Virus record (IMG/VR): IMGVR_UViG_3300035698_032186
Span: 1 to 52,915 of that record
Length of the DNA stretch: 52,915 bases
Origin: a virus
Strand: one strand, 5' to 3'
The notes under the pieces are model-generated. The model was not told the DNA's origin. It did no database searches and worked only from the letters and a program-made list of their open reading frames with translations. The translations under genes were made by a program, and so were the position numbers. Of this stretch, positions 1 to 8,364 are shown piece after piece (within the stretch, counting starts at the first letter, position 1; every line of letters begins with the position of its first letter).

Positions 1-411
1 CATGTGGTTCCGGCAGTTATCCGTAAAATTTATGAAGCTAAGATTAAAAAATCGCCCACGGCAACATTCTGGGGCGATGGCACATCCCTGCGAGAGTTTA
101 CTTTTTCCGACGACATCGCCGCAGTTTTATTAAAAATGACCGACCTTGTAGGAGGACAGGAATATAGAAGCTCTGAGCCTTGTAATATTGGAACTAATGA
201 AGAGGTTTCAATTAAAACCTTGGTTGATTGCGTGAAAAGTTATTTTGATTATAGTGGAAAAATTGTCTGGGATATTGGCAAGCCAGCAGGCCAGCATAGA
301 AAACCAAGCTTGTCTTCAAAAATACCTCACAAATATAAAAGTTTTGAAAATGGCATTGCTACAACATGCGAATGGTTTGAAAAAACCTACCCAAATGTTC
401 GTGGAATATAA
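1..411 (+). CDS. fcl: GDP-L-fucose synthase, C-terminal part (5' end cut by window)
   Basis: The reading frame is open from base 1 (His-Val-Val-Pro-Ala-Val) to a TAA at 409-411, giving the last 136 residues of a protein of about 310 aa. The HVVPAVIRKI start, the FWGDGTSLREFTFSDD segment and PCNIGTNEEVSIKTLV match the C-terminal substrate-binding part of GDP-4-keto-6-deoxymannose epimerase/reductase (Fcl/WcaG, extended SDR family). The Rossmann NAD(P) motif and catalytic Ser-Tyr-Lys lie outside the window. The enzyme makes GDP-L-fucose from the product of the Gmd dehydratase encoded next, so the pair forms a complete GDP-fucose pathway from GDP-mannose. A 110-base gap with no gene separates it from gmd. 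Confidence 0.85.
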   Translation, partial: HVVPAVIRKIYEAKIKKSPTATFWGDGTSLREFTFSDDIAAVLLKMTDLVGGQEYRSSEPCNIGTNEEVSIKTLVDCVKSYFDYSGKIVWDIGKPAGQHRKPSLSSKIPHKYKSFENGIATTCEWFEKTYPNVRGI

Positions 412-521
412 TCTTAAACATGAGATAAAACAAAATTATTTGAATGGTATAAACTCCTAAGAGTGAGTAGATACTTCATAATAAACATTATAAATTTTCA
501 AACTTTGAAAGGCTGATAAGA

Positions 522-1511
522 ATGGTAATAAATAAAGAAAAAAAGCCATGTGCATTTATAACGGGCGTCACCGGAATGGATGGCAGCACTTTAGTCGATC
601 TTCTTTTAGAAAAAGGTTATTATGTTGTAGGTCTTCGTCGAAGAACTTCCACGTTCAACACAGAGCGACTTGAACATGTTTTCAATAACCCTAATTTTAT
701 AATGGAGTGGGGCAACCTCACAGATAGTTCGAATCTTTATCGATTATTAAAAAAATATCAACCAGATGAAATTTATCATCTTGGCGCACAAAGCCATGTC
801 CGTGTTTCTTTTGATGTTCCAGAGGAAACTGTGGAGGTAATTGCAAATGGCACGTTAAAGCTTTTAAATGCATATAGGGATATGTGTCCAAACGCAAAGT
901 TTTACAATGCAGCTAGCTCGGAAATGTTTGGCGACAATCCGCAGAGTCCGCAAGATGAAAACACGAGTTTCATGCCAGCATCTCCATACGCTTGCGCAAA
1001 AGTTTTTGCTTTTAATATTTGTAGGAATTATAGAGAATCTTATGGTCTGCATATTAGTAGTGGAATTTTATTTAATCATGAAGGTCCACGTCGTGGAGAG
1101 ACTTTTGTTACCAGGAAGATTACTCAGGCCGCAGCTCGAATTAAGCTAGGTAAGCAGGAGAAGCTGTATCTTGGCAACCTGACTGCAATGAGAGACTGGG
1201 GCCATTCCGAGGATTATGTTTATGGGATGTGGCTTATGCTACAACAAAAAGAACCGGACGACTACGTGCTCGCCACGGGCGAGACGCACACAGTTAAGGA
1301 GTTCTTAGATGAGGTATTTACGCATGCTGGTCTTGACCCGAAAGAATTTGTAGAAATTGATGAAAATCTATTTCGTCCGCAGGAAGTTCCGTTGCTTCTT
1401 GGTGATTATTCCAAAGCTAAAAACAAGCTTGGTTGGGAGCCAAAGATAAAATTTAAAGAATTGGTGAAAATAATGTATGACTCCGATTTTGAGCAAGAAC
1501 TTGGATTGTAA
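522..1511 (+). CDS. gmd: GDP-mannose 4,6-dehydratase
   Basis: This 329-aa protein is slightly shorter than cellular Gmd (about 345-375 aa). The Rossmann NADP motif TGVTGMDGS is at residues 14-22. The catalytic Ser/Thr-Glu pair sits in SSEMFG (132-137), the Tyr-x3-Lys pair is YACAK (Y156, K160), and the family signature NHEGPRRGETFVTRKI is at 185-200. It converts GDP-mannose to GDP-4-keto-6-deoxymannose, the first step to GDP-L-fucose. The upstream fcl fragment and the two downstream glycosyltransferases make a sugar module, probably for glycosylating a virion component or the host surface; that role is inferred. The ATG at 522 follows an AAAGG-like sequence. Confidence 0.95.
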   Translation: MVINKEKKPCAFITGVTGMDGSTLVDLLLEKGYYVVGLRRRTSTFNTERLEHVFNNPNFIMEWGNLTDSSNLYRLLKKYQPDEIYHLGAQSHVRVSFDVPEETVEVIANGTLKLLNAYRDMCPNAKFYNAASSEMFGDNPQSPQDENTSFMPASPYACAKVFAFNICRNYRESYGLHISSGILFNHEGPRRGETFVTRKITQAAARIKLGKQEKLYLGNLTAMRDWGHSEDYVYGMWLMLQQKEPDDYVLATGETHTVKEFLDEVFTHAGLDPKEFVEIDENLFRPQEVPLLLGDYSKAKNKLGWEPKIKFKELVKIMYDSDFEQELGL

Positions 1512-1627
1512 AATAACCAATAAATGATTGAATGAACGTAATACTTTATCAGGCAAGTAATTCATACTAGAGGTTGAGCTTATTACGATGCATAATAGCA
1601 AAATATCGTAAAGTTTTGGAGAGAGAA

Positions 1628-3127
1628 ATGACAGAGGATTTACTAACAGCAGACAGCGACCTACTCGGGGAAGACCTTTTTATAAAACCAGTTAAGAAGC
1701 GTAAAATTTTGGTACTTTCCGATCACCCTTTGGCACCGAGCGGTGTCGGTGTTCAGACAAGATTTTTAATTGAAGGACTGATCAAAACTGGAAAGTACAC
1801 CTTCCGGTGCCTTGGCGGCGCAATGAAACACCAGGACTATAGGACAATTCATGTTAACGATGATTTTATTATCAAACCTGTTGACGGGTTTGGAAATAAG
1901 GAGATAATTCGAAGTCTTCTTATCACTGAAAAGCCTGATGCAATTTTCATATTTACAGATCCGAGACAGTTTATTTGGCTTTGGGAGTTTGAAGATGAAA
2001 TTCATCAAGTTTGCCCGATTACATATTGGCACGTTTGGGACAATGGTCCATACCCTGCTTTCAACAGGCCTTGGTACGAATCAACAGATTTGATCAATTG
2101 CCTTTCGTATAAAACATACGAATTAATTAAACCTAATTTTCCAAACAAGACTGAATATATTCCACATGCATTCCCAAAGCATGTTTATTTTGAAATGCCA
2201 AAAGAAGAAACAGAAAAGCACAATCTTCAAAACTTTGGTCCAAAGGCCAGCTGGTTTAAAGCTTTATGGGTGAACAGAAACGCAACAAGAAAATTGCCTG
2301 CGGACGTTCTGGCATCGTGGAAACTGTTCCTTGAAAAGCTTGAAGCTAAGCATGGACATAAAAATGCTATTCTTGTGATGCATACAGCACCGGACGACCG
2401 AGAGGGGCCAAACCTAATTGCGGTTGCAGAACAACTTGGTCTACAGGAGAATGTTTTGTTTTCTGTTGATAAACTAGGTTTTGATCGAATGAATGTTCTT
2501 CATAATGTGGTCGATACCACGGTAAACGTTTCAAAAAATGAAGGCTTCGGTCTTTCAACTTTGATTTCTTTACAGGTTGGAAAACCAATTATTGCATTGA
2601 AGACTGGTGGGGAGACAAGGAAGGCGGTTGATTATCGTGATGGCACCGAACTGGGCGTCGCCCTTGAACCTGTAAAGCGAGTTCTTGTAGGTTCGCAAAT
2701 GGTCCCTTATATTTACGAGGATTATGCCGGAACAGAAGAGCTTGCTGATGCATTTCTTACCATCCACGACCTAACACCAGAAGAAAAGAAAACGCTAAGG
2801 GATAAGGCTTTGGATTATGTTGATCACGAATTCAACTTTGAAAAGGTTGTTGAGAAATGGGATCAAACACTTGAAAAATGCATTGTTGACTTCAAGGAAC
2901 GAAAAACACCAAGATGGACGCTGGAAAGGTTAGGTAGCCCTAACCCCAATGATGAAGTTATTATCAAAAACCCAGCGCACACTGAATCAACGAATAAATC
3001 CCAAGCTCTCAAAGAGGCTCAGCAAACCCAGCAGTTTGTTGAAAGTTCTGTTGCTGATTCAAAACCGAAAAAGCTCAAAGGTAAAAAGAAACTAACGAGC
3101 AAAACCAGAAAAGCCAGGGCCGAATAG
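1628..3127 (+). CDS. Glycosyltransferase, GT4-like (GT-B fold)
   Basis: A 499-aa cytoplasmic protein. The N-terminal segment KRKILVLSDHPLAPSGVGVQ is a typical GT-B acceptor-side start. Near residue 303, NEGFGLSTL followed by GKPIIALKTGG is the nucleotide-sugar-binding signature of glycosyltransferase family 4, with a degenerate E-x7-E. The C-terminal 40 residues are very lysine-rich and probably disordered. I chose the ATG at 1628 because GGAGAG lies just before it; an in-frame ATG at 1574 would add 18 residues without a visible Shine-Dalgarno. It lies between gmd and a second glycosyltransferase on the same strand, so GDP-fucose or GDP-mannose is a plausible donor. Donor and acceptor cannot be read from the sequence. 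Confidence 0.8.
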   Translation: MTEDLLTADSDLLGEDLFIKPVKKRKILVLSDHPLAPSGVGVQTRFLIEGLIKTGKYTFRCLGGAMKHQDYRTIHVNDDFIIKPVDGFGNKEIIRSLLITEKPDAIFIFTDPRQFIWLWEFEDEIHQVCPITYWHVWDNGPYPAFNRPWYESTDLINCLSYKTYELIKPNFPNKTEYIPHAFPKHVYFEMPKEETEKHNLQNFGPKASWFKALWVNRNATRKLPADVLASWKLFLEKLEAKHGHKNAILVMHTAPDDREGPNLIAVAEQLGLQENVLFSVDKLGFDRMNVLHNVVDTTVNVSKNEGFGLSTLISLQVGKPIIALKTGGETRKAVDYRDGTELGVALEPVKRVLVGSQMVPYIYEDYAGTEELADAFLTIHDLTPEEKKTLRDKALDYVDHEFNFEKVVEKWDQTLEKCIVDFKERKTPRWTLERLGSPNPNDEVIIKNPAHTESTNKSQALKEAQQTQQFVESSVADSKPKKLKGKKKLTSKTRKARAE

Positions 3128-3151
3128 GCTGCTAATATAGCGGAGAAAACA

Positions 3152-4444
3152 ATGATTGAAAAATTAGGAAATATTGACAACTTAATCGGAGAAACTGCAC
3201 CTCCTGACAGCGGCCTGTCAGGCCCTAGCGCACCAAACTTTAAACCAAGTGATTCAAAGAAGAAGGTTATTCTTAGAGCGCCAGTTCTAACACAATCGGG
3301 GTACGGGGTCCATTCCAGACAGGTAGCACGATGGCTATTTGATCAAATGGATAGCCGAGACGACCTTGAAGTTTTTGTTGAAGCGTTGCAGTGGGGTGTT
3401 ACACCTTGGATTGTTAATCCTGACATGCACGATGGTCTAATTGGAAGACTTGTTCAGCATTCTGTAAAATCGGACCATTACGATGTCTCTTTACAACTAC
3501 AACTTCCAAATGAATGGAATCCATTTTTGGCTGATTTTAATGTTGGGATGAGCGCCGTTGTTGAAACGGATAAATGCTGCAAAGAATGGATTGATAACGT
3601 AAATAAAATGGACTTAGTAATCGTCCCATCTGAGTTTGTCAAGCAAGTAATAATGAATGCTGGTGTGGAAGTGACAACTAAGGTTGCAGTCGTACCAGAA
3701 GCTTTTACTGATTCATGCCTTAATGAAAACAAAGAGCAGGCTATTAAGGCAGTAAATAGGTTGGATGACCTTGATACTAAATTTAATTTTCTTATCTTCG
3801 GCCAGTTTTGTGGAAACAACCCTGAAAACGATAGAAAAAATCTAGCGTACACAATCAAATGGATGTCTGAGTCTTTTGCCAACAACCCAGATGTTGGTGT
3901 TATCATTAAGACAAATTTTGGTAGAAATACCGTCCTAGACAGACTGAACACTACCAACATTCTTACAAAGTTTCTTGCAGAGACGAAAAAGGGACCTGGT
4001 CCGAACTTCCACCTTCTGCACGGAGATATGACAAATGATGAAGTGGCTGGCCTATACAGGCACCCAAAAGTAAATGCCCTGGTTAGCCTAACTCGTGGCG
4101 AAGGCTTTGGCCTTCCTATTCTTGAGGCCGCTGCATGTGGTCTCCCCGTTATTGTTACAAATTGGAGCGCCCATACTGAGTTTCTGGGTCAGGGGAAATA
4201 CATCAAAGTCGATTACAGATTACGTCCTATTCATGAATCAAGAGTTGATAATAAGATATTCTTTGCTGATATGAAGTGGGCAAACCCTGATGAACAGGAT
4301 GCAAAGAGAAAAATGCAAAAATTTCATAGTAGCCCGAAAATACCGCTTGCATGGGCAGAAGAACTTTCCAAATCATTGCAAGACACGCATAGTTTTGAAG
4401 CAATAAGTAAAACATATACCGAAACTTTGAAAGATGTAATCTAA
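3152..4444 (+). CDS. Glycosyltransferase, GT4-like
   Basis: A 430-aa GT-B type enzyme. The N-terminal part has VILRAPVLTQSGYGVHS, like the previous gene's SGVGVQTR. A clear family-4 motif, RGEGFGLPILEAAACG, lies near residue 315 and keeps both glutamates of E-x7-E, and it is followed by PVIVTNWSAHTEF. This copy therefore looks catalytically complete, whereas the upstream one has a changed second Glu. The two proteins may act in sequence on one acceptor. GGAG precedes the ATG by about eight bases. The stop codon overlaps the start of the next gene by one base (TAATG), which suggests translational coupling. Confidence 0.82.
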   Translation: MIEKLGNIDNLIGETAPPDSGLSGPSAPNFKPSDSKKKVILRAPVLTQSGYGVHSRQVARWLFDQMDSRDDLEVFVEALQWGVTPWIVNPDMHDGLIGRLVQHSVKSDHYDVSLQLQLPNEWNPFLADFNVGMSAVVETDKCCKEWIDNVNKMDLVIVPSEFVKQVIMNAGVEVTTKVAVVPEAFTDSCLNENKEQAIKAVNRLDDLDTKFNFLIFGQFCGNNPENDRKNLAYTIKWMSESFANNPDVGVIIKTNFGRNTVLDRLNTTNILTKFLAETKKGPGPNFHLLHGDMTNDEVAGLYRHPKVNALVSLTRGEGFGLPILEAAACGLPVIVTNWSAHTEFLGQGKYIKVDYRLRPIHESRVDNKIFFADMKWANPDEQDAKRKMQKFHSSPKIPLAWAEELSKSLQDTHSFEAISKTYTETLKDVI

Positions 4445-4866
4445 TGTTGGTCTATTTCCTTTCGTTTCTGTCGGTCATGTTCGGTGCGCTTTTATTGGCA
4501 TCCGTTTATTTCATTTGGAAATTTTCAAAAATAATCATGGTGTTTGAGGATGATATTAGCGATACTGTCGGAACACTGAATGATGTTGAAGATGCCATTG
4601 ACAATGTACTTAAGATGGAAATTTTCTTCGAGAGTACAGAAGTGCGAAAAGAAGTAGAAAAGATTTTAGACGAAGTAAGATATTGCAGAATGTCAATCAA
4701 TGGAATGGTGAAGAGATTTACCTCACGTAGTAAGCAAAACTATTATTTTGTTGAACCAGAACCTCCGAGGTATATGGAACAACCACAAGAACAAGAAATA
4801 AGGCTACCTGGGCAACCTCCAAATACTCCAAATCCGCTTAAAGCAATAATGAACAGTTATGATTAA
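4444..4866 (+). CDS. Small single-pass membrane protein with coiled-coil region
   Basis: A 140-aa protein of unknown function. Residues 4-26 are a strong hydrophobic helix (LVYFLSFLSVMFGALLLASV) followed by Trp-Lys and a heptad-like acidic and hydrophobic stretch to about residue 95. The last 35 residues are rich in Pro and Gln and probably unstructured. The layout suggests insertion in the inner membrane with a cytoplasmic coiled coil. It starts within the stop codon of the glycosyltransferase, so it is probably the last gene of the sugar operon. I do not recognise the family. Confidence 0.7.
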   Translation: MLVYFLSFLSVMFGALLLASVYFIWKFSKIIMVFEDDISDTVGTLNDVEDAIDNVLKMEIFFESTEVRKEVEKILDEVRYCRMSINGMVKRFTSRSKQNYYFVEPEPPRYMEQPQEQEIRLPGQPPNTPNPLKAIMNSYD

Positions 4867-4961
4867 GAGCGTTAAACATACAACTTTCTTCAAAAGGTAG
4901 CTTTTAGTTCAAGTATCTTAATCATTCTGTATCTACTTATTGAGTAGAGCTTTATAGAGAT

Positions 4962-6053
4962 ATGATATTTTTACTTAAAAACTTTGTTCAATCGATTCTG
5001 TGTGAAGTTCAGGCTGTGCCAGATATAGAACAAAAAACGATCCAGGTTCCAAGGATTCTTTATCATGGGACAACTGCGGATTTTAAAGAATTTGACAAAA
5101 GCAAAATCGGCAAAAGAGATTCTGGTAATCTTGGCTCTGGTATTTATCTAACGCCCAGTCGAAGAACTGCCATGCTTTATGCTGAGGACAATGTAAAAAA
5201 GTTTGGCGGAGAACCTGTTGTATTAAAGGTTGAGCATAATTTGAAAAAGGTTGCTGATTTTAGCAAGTTCATAGACTTCTTCCGAGGCAAATTAGGAATT
5301 TCATTCCCACCTTCGACTCACGATAAAAAAAGGTCTGACAAAATAAAAAATTGGTTTTTGTCAAACAATTATGATGCCGCTAGTTTAATCGGCATTGAAA
5401 TCGCCGTGTTTGATCCGGCCAAATTAAAGATTATAGGCAGGTCAGATGCCCCAAGCTCTTCGGAATATTATAAAAAAGTCCTTGCCGATTATCTTTCAAA
5501 GAAAGAAAAATTGAACGAAGGAAAACAAAAAGTTTATTTCCACGGTTCAGAAGAAAACATCTCTTCATTCTCCAGGCCTACAAAATGGATAGCTTTTGAT
5601 CAAAAAACGACGGACAGACCTCTATGGCTATCGTCCGATAAGAAATTTGCTGAGTTGTATGCTGGCCATAACGGATGGGTTTATACCGTTGTCCCAAATG
5701 TTACAAAAACTTTCCCAGATAAAGAGTTATATAAAAAAGATGGAAATTATTATTCGCTAACCCCGTTTGGCGAAAAGCTTCTCGAAGACATTGTAAAGAG
5801 CGGCATGTTTGAAGTCGGCGAAGATGAATGGCACGAAGCAGAAGAAATTCTTAAATCAATCAACAACCTTGATTACGGCACCCTGGAAACTAAAGATTTT
5901 ATTGACTGGCTAAAACAAAACGGGTATGACTCCTTTGAGGTCCGTGGTGACGGACCAACAAATCTGGCGGTAATAGACCCAACTAAAATTAAAATTCACA
6001 AAAAAGAAAAAATGAGTTCTTTAGATAAATTTATTGAATCTTTATTGAAATAA
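4962..6053 (+). CDS. Protein with two tandem ADP-ribosyltransferase-like domains
   Basis: A 363-aa protein with an internal duplication. Domain 1 has LYHGTT (33-38), GSGIYLTPS (58-66) and YAED. Domain 2 has VYFHGS (191-196), PLWLSS (220-225) and ELYAGHNG. Each ends with a Tyr-Asp-(Ala/Ser) strand followed by (A/V)-(F/I)-D-P-(A/T)-K. His in the first strand plus Tyr in GIYL is the H-Y part of an ADP-ribosyltransferase (ART) active site; the second domain has lost the Tyr. T4 makes Alt, ModA and ModB, which ADP-ribosylate host RNA polymerase, so host modification is a reasonable guess but not shown. The N-terminus (MIFLLKNFVQSILCEV) contains an (I/L)-x-E site that could be a cleaved capsid-targeting peptide. 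Confidence 0.6.
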   Translation: MIFLLKNFVQSILCEVQAVPDIEQKTIQVPRILYHGTTADFKEFDKSKIGKRDSGNLGSGIYLTPSRRTAMLYAEDNVKKFGGEPVVLKVEHNLKKVADFSKFIDFFRGKLGISFPPSTHDKKRSDKIKNWFLSNNYDAASLIGIEIAVFDPAKLKIIGRSDAPSSSEYYKKVLADYLSKKEKLNEGKQKVYFHGSEENISSFSRPTKWIAFDQKTTDRPLWLSSDKKFAELYAGHNGWVYTVVPNVTKTFPDKELYKKDGNYYSLTPFGEKLLEDIVKSGMFEVGEDEWHEAEEILKSINNLDYGTLETKDFIDWLKQNGYDSFEVRGDGPTNLAVIDPTKIKIHKKEKMSSLDKFIESLLK

Positions 6054-6066
6054 GAAACCCTCGGCA

Positions 6067-6078
6067 TTATATTTATAA
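6067..6078 (+). promoter_or_regulatory. Late-promoter-like motif TTATATTTATAA
   Basis: This TA-rich element matches the recurring motif TTATA(C/T)TTATAA seen upstream of other genes here and resembles the T4 late promoter TATAAATA. It lies only four bases before the ATG at 6082, so it more plausibly serves the ART-like gene at 6306. The recurrence is seen; promoter activity is inferred from the gp55-like sigma gene in the window. Confidence 0.4.
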
Positions 6079-6081
6079 CAG

Positions 6082-6294
6082 ATGACGGTTATCTACAGAG
6101 GGCTGAGTGGCTGGAACATAAGCTCCGCAGCAGATTTCGGTGTGGGTAAAAGACAGCCGGATAACGTTAAACCATTGCTGGCCGGTGTCAAAGCAATTCT
6201 TTGTTATAGAACGCTTATTACAGGCAGCAGAAGAGAAGAAGTTGATAATTACCTTCGTGGTCGGTGGTTTCCCGAGGAAGACATCGCATTTTAA
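6082..6294 (+). CDS. Short reading frame, possible remnant of a LamG-type lectin domain
   Basis: The 70-residue frame ends in AILCYRTLITGSRREEVDNY followed by Leu-Arg-Gly-Arg-Trp. This is very like the usual end of concanavalin A-like (LamG) domains, where a strand containing a Tyr-x-Arg-x-Leu turn runs into E-x2-x-V-x-x-Tyr-Leu. A complete LamG domain is about 150-200 aa, so this would be only its last third. No Shine-Dalgarno is visible and a promoter-like motif lies immediately upstream, so translation is doubtful. It may be debris from a tail-fibre-like gene; related LamG segments occur elsewhere in the window. Confidence 0.35.
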   Translation: MTVIYRGLSGWNISSAADFGVGKRQPDNVKPLLAGVKAILCYRTLITGSRREEVDNYLRGRWFPEEDIAF

Positions 6295-6305
6295 AAGAGT
6301 AAAAC

Positions 6306-7160
6306 ATGACAAAAACAATAAAAGAAAATTATAATTTATCAAAGCTGCTAACTTTATTGGAAGAAATTTCCCCAGGCGAACTCGAAAAAATTGAGAATGC
6401 AAAACCAAATGACATTCTCACGGTTTATCATGGTGTGGCTAATTTTAGATTACCTTTGTTAATAAACGGTTTTGATACGACGCAGCAATTCTCCAGGGAT
6501 TACAGAAGCGGTACGCATCGTGGTCTATTTGTTACGGCAGACCTAGAGCTGGCGAAAGGATTCGCTGGCCGTGGCGCAGTTCTTGCTCTAAAAGTCCCAG
6601 CTAAGCTTATACACGGGGTAAATTATGGCGGAACGATTGGCCGTGAGGAAGAAAAAGACTCCCCTGGGAAGCTCGACTGGATTAGAAAAAAACACCCAAA
6701 CAGCTTTAGATCTTACATGAGCTACACTATGACGCAAACCGCCGAACCTCAAGGTTTATTAATCGGCATAATAAGGCCATCCCAAATTTCAAAACTTTTC
6801 ATTTTTGATCACAAAAGTAAAAGTTGGAAAGAATATTCGAGAAAAGAATATCTTGCCCTGAAAGAGCCGTATAATCGCAAGCGTGTCTTGGATGGGTATG
6901 AAGATCAGCATTTTGCAGATGCAGAACATAACCTGGCAGATCCTAAGATGAGTTTTAAAGATCTGGTAAAGATTCTATCAACCACCGAGGGTGGAGCTGA
7001 AGAGAGGTATGAAGAGGCTATTTTGCGAATGGCAGGGCAGGGAAGATTGAAAGCATTCCTTGACGGACTCGAACTTGGCGGAAGCTCTCTCGGGGAAAAG
7101 GCCGTAGCCAGCGTTGTTCGAGACGCTGCCAAAGTCGTCAACCGAGAAGAAAATAGCTAG
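6306..7160 (+). CDS. ADP-ribosyltransferase-like protein
   Basis: A 284-aa protein. After a 35-residue amphipathic leader (NLSKLLTLLEEISPGELEKI) come VYHGVANFRL (His42), HRGLFVTADLELAKGFAG (71-88) and AVLALKVPAK. These are the first three conserved strands of the ART fold also seen in the gene at 4962. The Tyr of the classical H-Y-E triad is Phe here, so activity is uncertain. The C-terminal 100 residues are helical (FKDLVKILSTTEGG) and of unknown role. The leader holds LLEE, a possible (L/I)xE prohead-protease site, so packaging with the virion is conceivable. It starts 12 bases after the preceding frame and has AAAGAG before its ATG. Confidence 0.55.
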   Translation: MTKTIKENYNLSKLLTLLEEISPGELEKIENAKPNDILTVYHGVANFRLPLLINGFDTTQQFSRDYRSGTHRGLFVTADLELAKGFAGRGAVLALKVPAKLIHGVNYGGTIGREEEKDSPGKLDWIRKKHPNSFRSYMSYTMTQTAEPQGLLIGIIRPSQISKLFIFDHKSKSWKEYSRKEYLALKEPYNRKRVLDGYEDQHFADAEHNLADPKMSFKDLVKILSTTEGGAEERYEEAILRMAGQGRLKAFLDGLELGGSSLGEKAVASVVRDAAKVVNREENS

Positions 7161-7173
7161 TTATAATAATACA

Positions 7174-7628
7174 ATGACCAAATCTAAACATCCTACAAAA
7201 CATCGCTTCCAAAAACTTGCCGGAATTTTAAAAGAAAGCTTGGATTCCAAAGACTTTGAAAACGCCCACGATGCTCTTGCTAAATGGTTTGAAAAAACAG
7301 GCAAAGAAAAACTCAAAAACAAGATCGATTCCGCCGTTAAGGAGTTTTATGAAAAAGCTGAGTTTGTAGATTATGAGCCGGATGGCAAGTATTATGGTCT
7401 AACGGAGGACTTGATTGACGATGAGTTTTGGAGCAATTTATTTTATCCAATTTAAATGACATTTCAAAACAATCAAACAAAATTGTAGTGCTTTGTCTAA
7501 CCCCAGAAGGACTTCCAGAAGAATTGCTTAGTAGCATGACGCAGAGTATTGAGAGCCTGGCTTTTGAATTCTTTGATGACGTGGCAGATTATTTCGGGCG
7601 AGAGTACGACGACAAGGGAAAGCTTTAA
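7174..7628 (+). pseudogene. Class B module protein, interrupted by a frameshift
   Basis: The ATG at 7174 begins a protein whose residues 8-20 (KHRFQKLAGILKE) are the class B N-terminal module shared with the genes at 7687, 16228, 18640 and 47649. That frame stops at 7455 after 93 residues. The -1 frame is open from just after a TGA at 7422-7424 to 7628 and reads as ordinary protein, including IVVLCLTPEGLPEELLSS and an acidic C-terminus. Joining the frames between 7425 and 7453 gives about 150 aa. No classical slippery heptamer is visible, so I read this as a single indel, either real or a sequencing error. A second overlapping gene starting at TTG 7428 is the alternative. Confidence 0.5.
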
Positions 7629-7686
7629 ATAAACTTCCAGTTAAAGCGACCTCAGTAAATACCTATTAGGTGGAAACAACAACATT

Positions 7687-8364
7687 ATGTTAACTAAAAA
7701 AAGATTTCAAAAATTAGCAAACGTTCTAAAAGAACAGGCAGATTCACTAAGTAGTTACGACTCGATTGAGGATGGTGGTTTAGGCGAGGATGAATTAGAA
7801 ATTGAACCAATGGAGGTTGATGATCCCGCAGAGTTGGAATTCCAAGTTCCAGACTTTGATGAAGAAGAATCGGAGCCAAAAAGCACACCTGATGTGGAAG
7901 ACCCGGAAAAACAATTGAAAAATTATCTAGCTGGGTATGTTTCGTATCTTAGAGGTATTCATCTTTGGTTTCACGCTGCACACCATTTGGCAAAAGGGCC
8001 AGGGTTTTCCGGCGATCACGTTGATTTATATACCAGGATTTATACAGAAGTCCAAGATGAGGTTGATGGCGCAATTGAGAAGGCCGTCGGAATCACCGGG
8101 GATGAAAACCTCGCATGCCCGATAATGATTACAGAGAACGCAGTAGAAATCATTAAAGATGCTGGGTGTAAGGTAGACGCATCGGGCGACGAAATCGCCG
8201 CCGCAGGATTGAAACTGATTAAAACTTATTTGGCGTTCCTTGATGATATGTTTAAATCATTAGAAGCAATAGACAAACTTTCTCTCGGCCTAAACGATCA
8301 AGTTGCTGCCTCAGCTAATACGCACGAGACTTACGTGTATCTTCTTTCACAAAGAGTCAAGTAG
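7687..8364 (+). CDS. Dps/ferritin-like protein with class B N-terminal module
   Basis: A 225-aa protein. Residues 1-16 (MLTKKRFQKLANVLKE) are the class B module, followed by a 55-residue acidic linker. From about residue 75 to the end it is helical with HHLAKGPGFSGDH (99-111), which aligns with the Dps ferroxidase signature H-W-x-x-K-G-P-x-F-x3-H, and Asp127/Glu131 with the expected D-x3-E spacing. In Dps these residues bind iron at subunit interfaces. I infer an iron-binding four-helix-bundle protein, perhaps protecting phage DNA or the host from peroxide. The His-to-Asp spacing is one residue longer than in E. coli Dps. Its end overlaps the convergent DUF192 gene by eight bases. A promoter-like AATACCTATTAGG lies 17-30 bases upstream. 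Confidence 0.62.
   Translation: MLTKKRFQKLANVLKEQADSLSSYDSIEDGGLGEDELEIEPMEVDDPAELEFQVPDFDEEESEPKSTPDVEDPEKQLKNYLAGYVSYLRGIHLWFHAAHHLAKGPGFSGDHVDLYTRIYTEVQDEVDGAIEKAVGITGDENLACPIMITENAVEIIKDAGCKVDASGDEIAAAGLKLIKTYLAFLDDMFKSLEAIDKLSLGLNDQVAASANTHETYVYLLSQRVK

Noticed and set aside
864-1149. Overlapping frames on both strands inside gmd
   Set aside because: They lie inside the well-supported gmd gene and show no protein-family signal.
4867-4961. Possible terminator after the small membrane protein
   Set aside because: Only a weak AAAAGGTAGCTTTT self-complementarity without a T-run following a stable stem.
6073-6408. Minus-strand frame of 111 codons opposite the LamG remnant and the ART-like start
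   Set aside because: Composition is Leu/Phe/Ser-rich with no motif, no ribosome site, and it overlaps a better-supported gene start.
7425-7455. Programmed -1 frameshift in the class B gene
   Set aside because: No X-XXY-YYZ slippery heptamer or clear downstream hairpin was found in the overlap.
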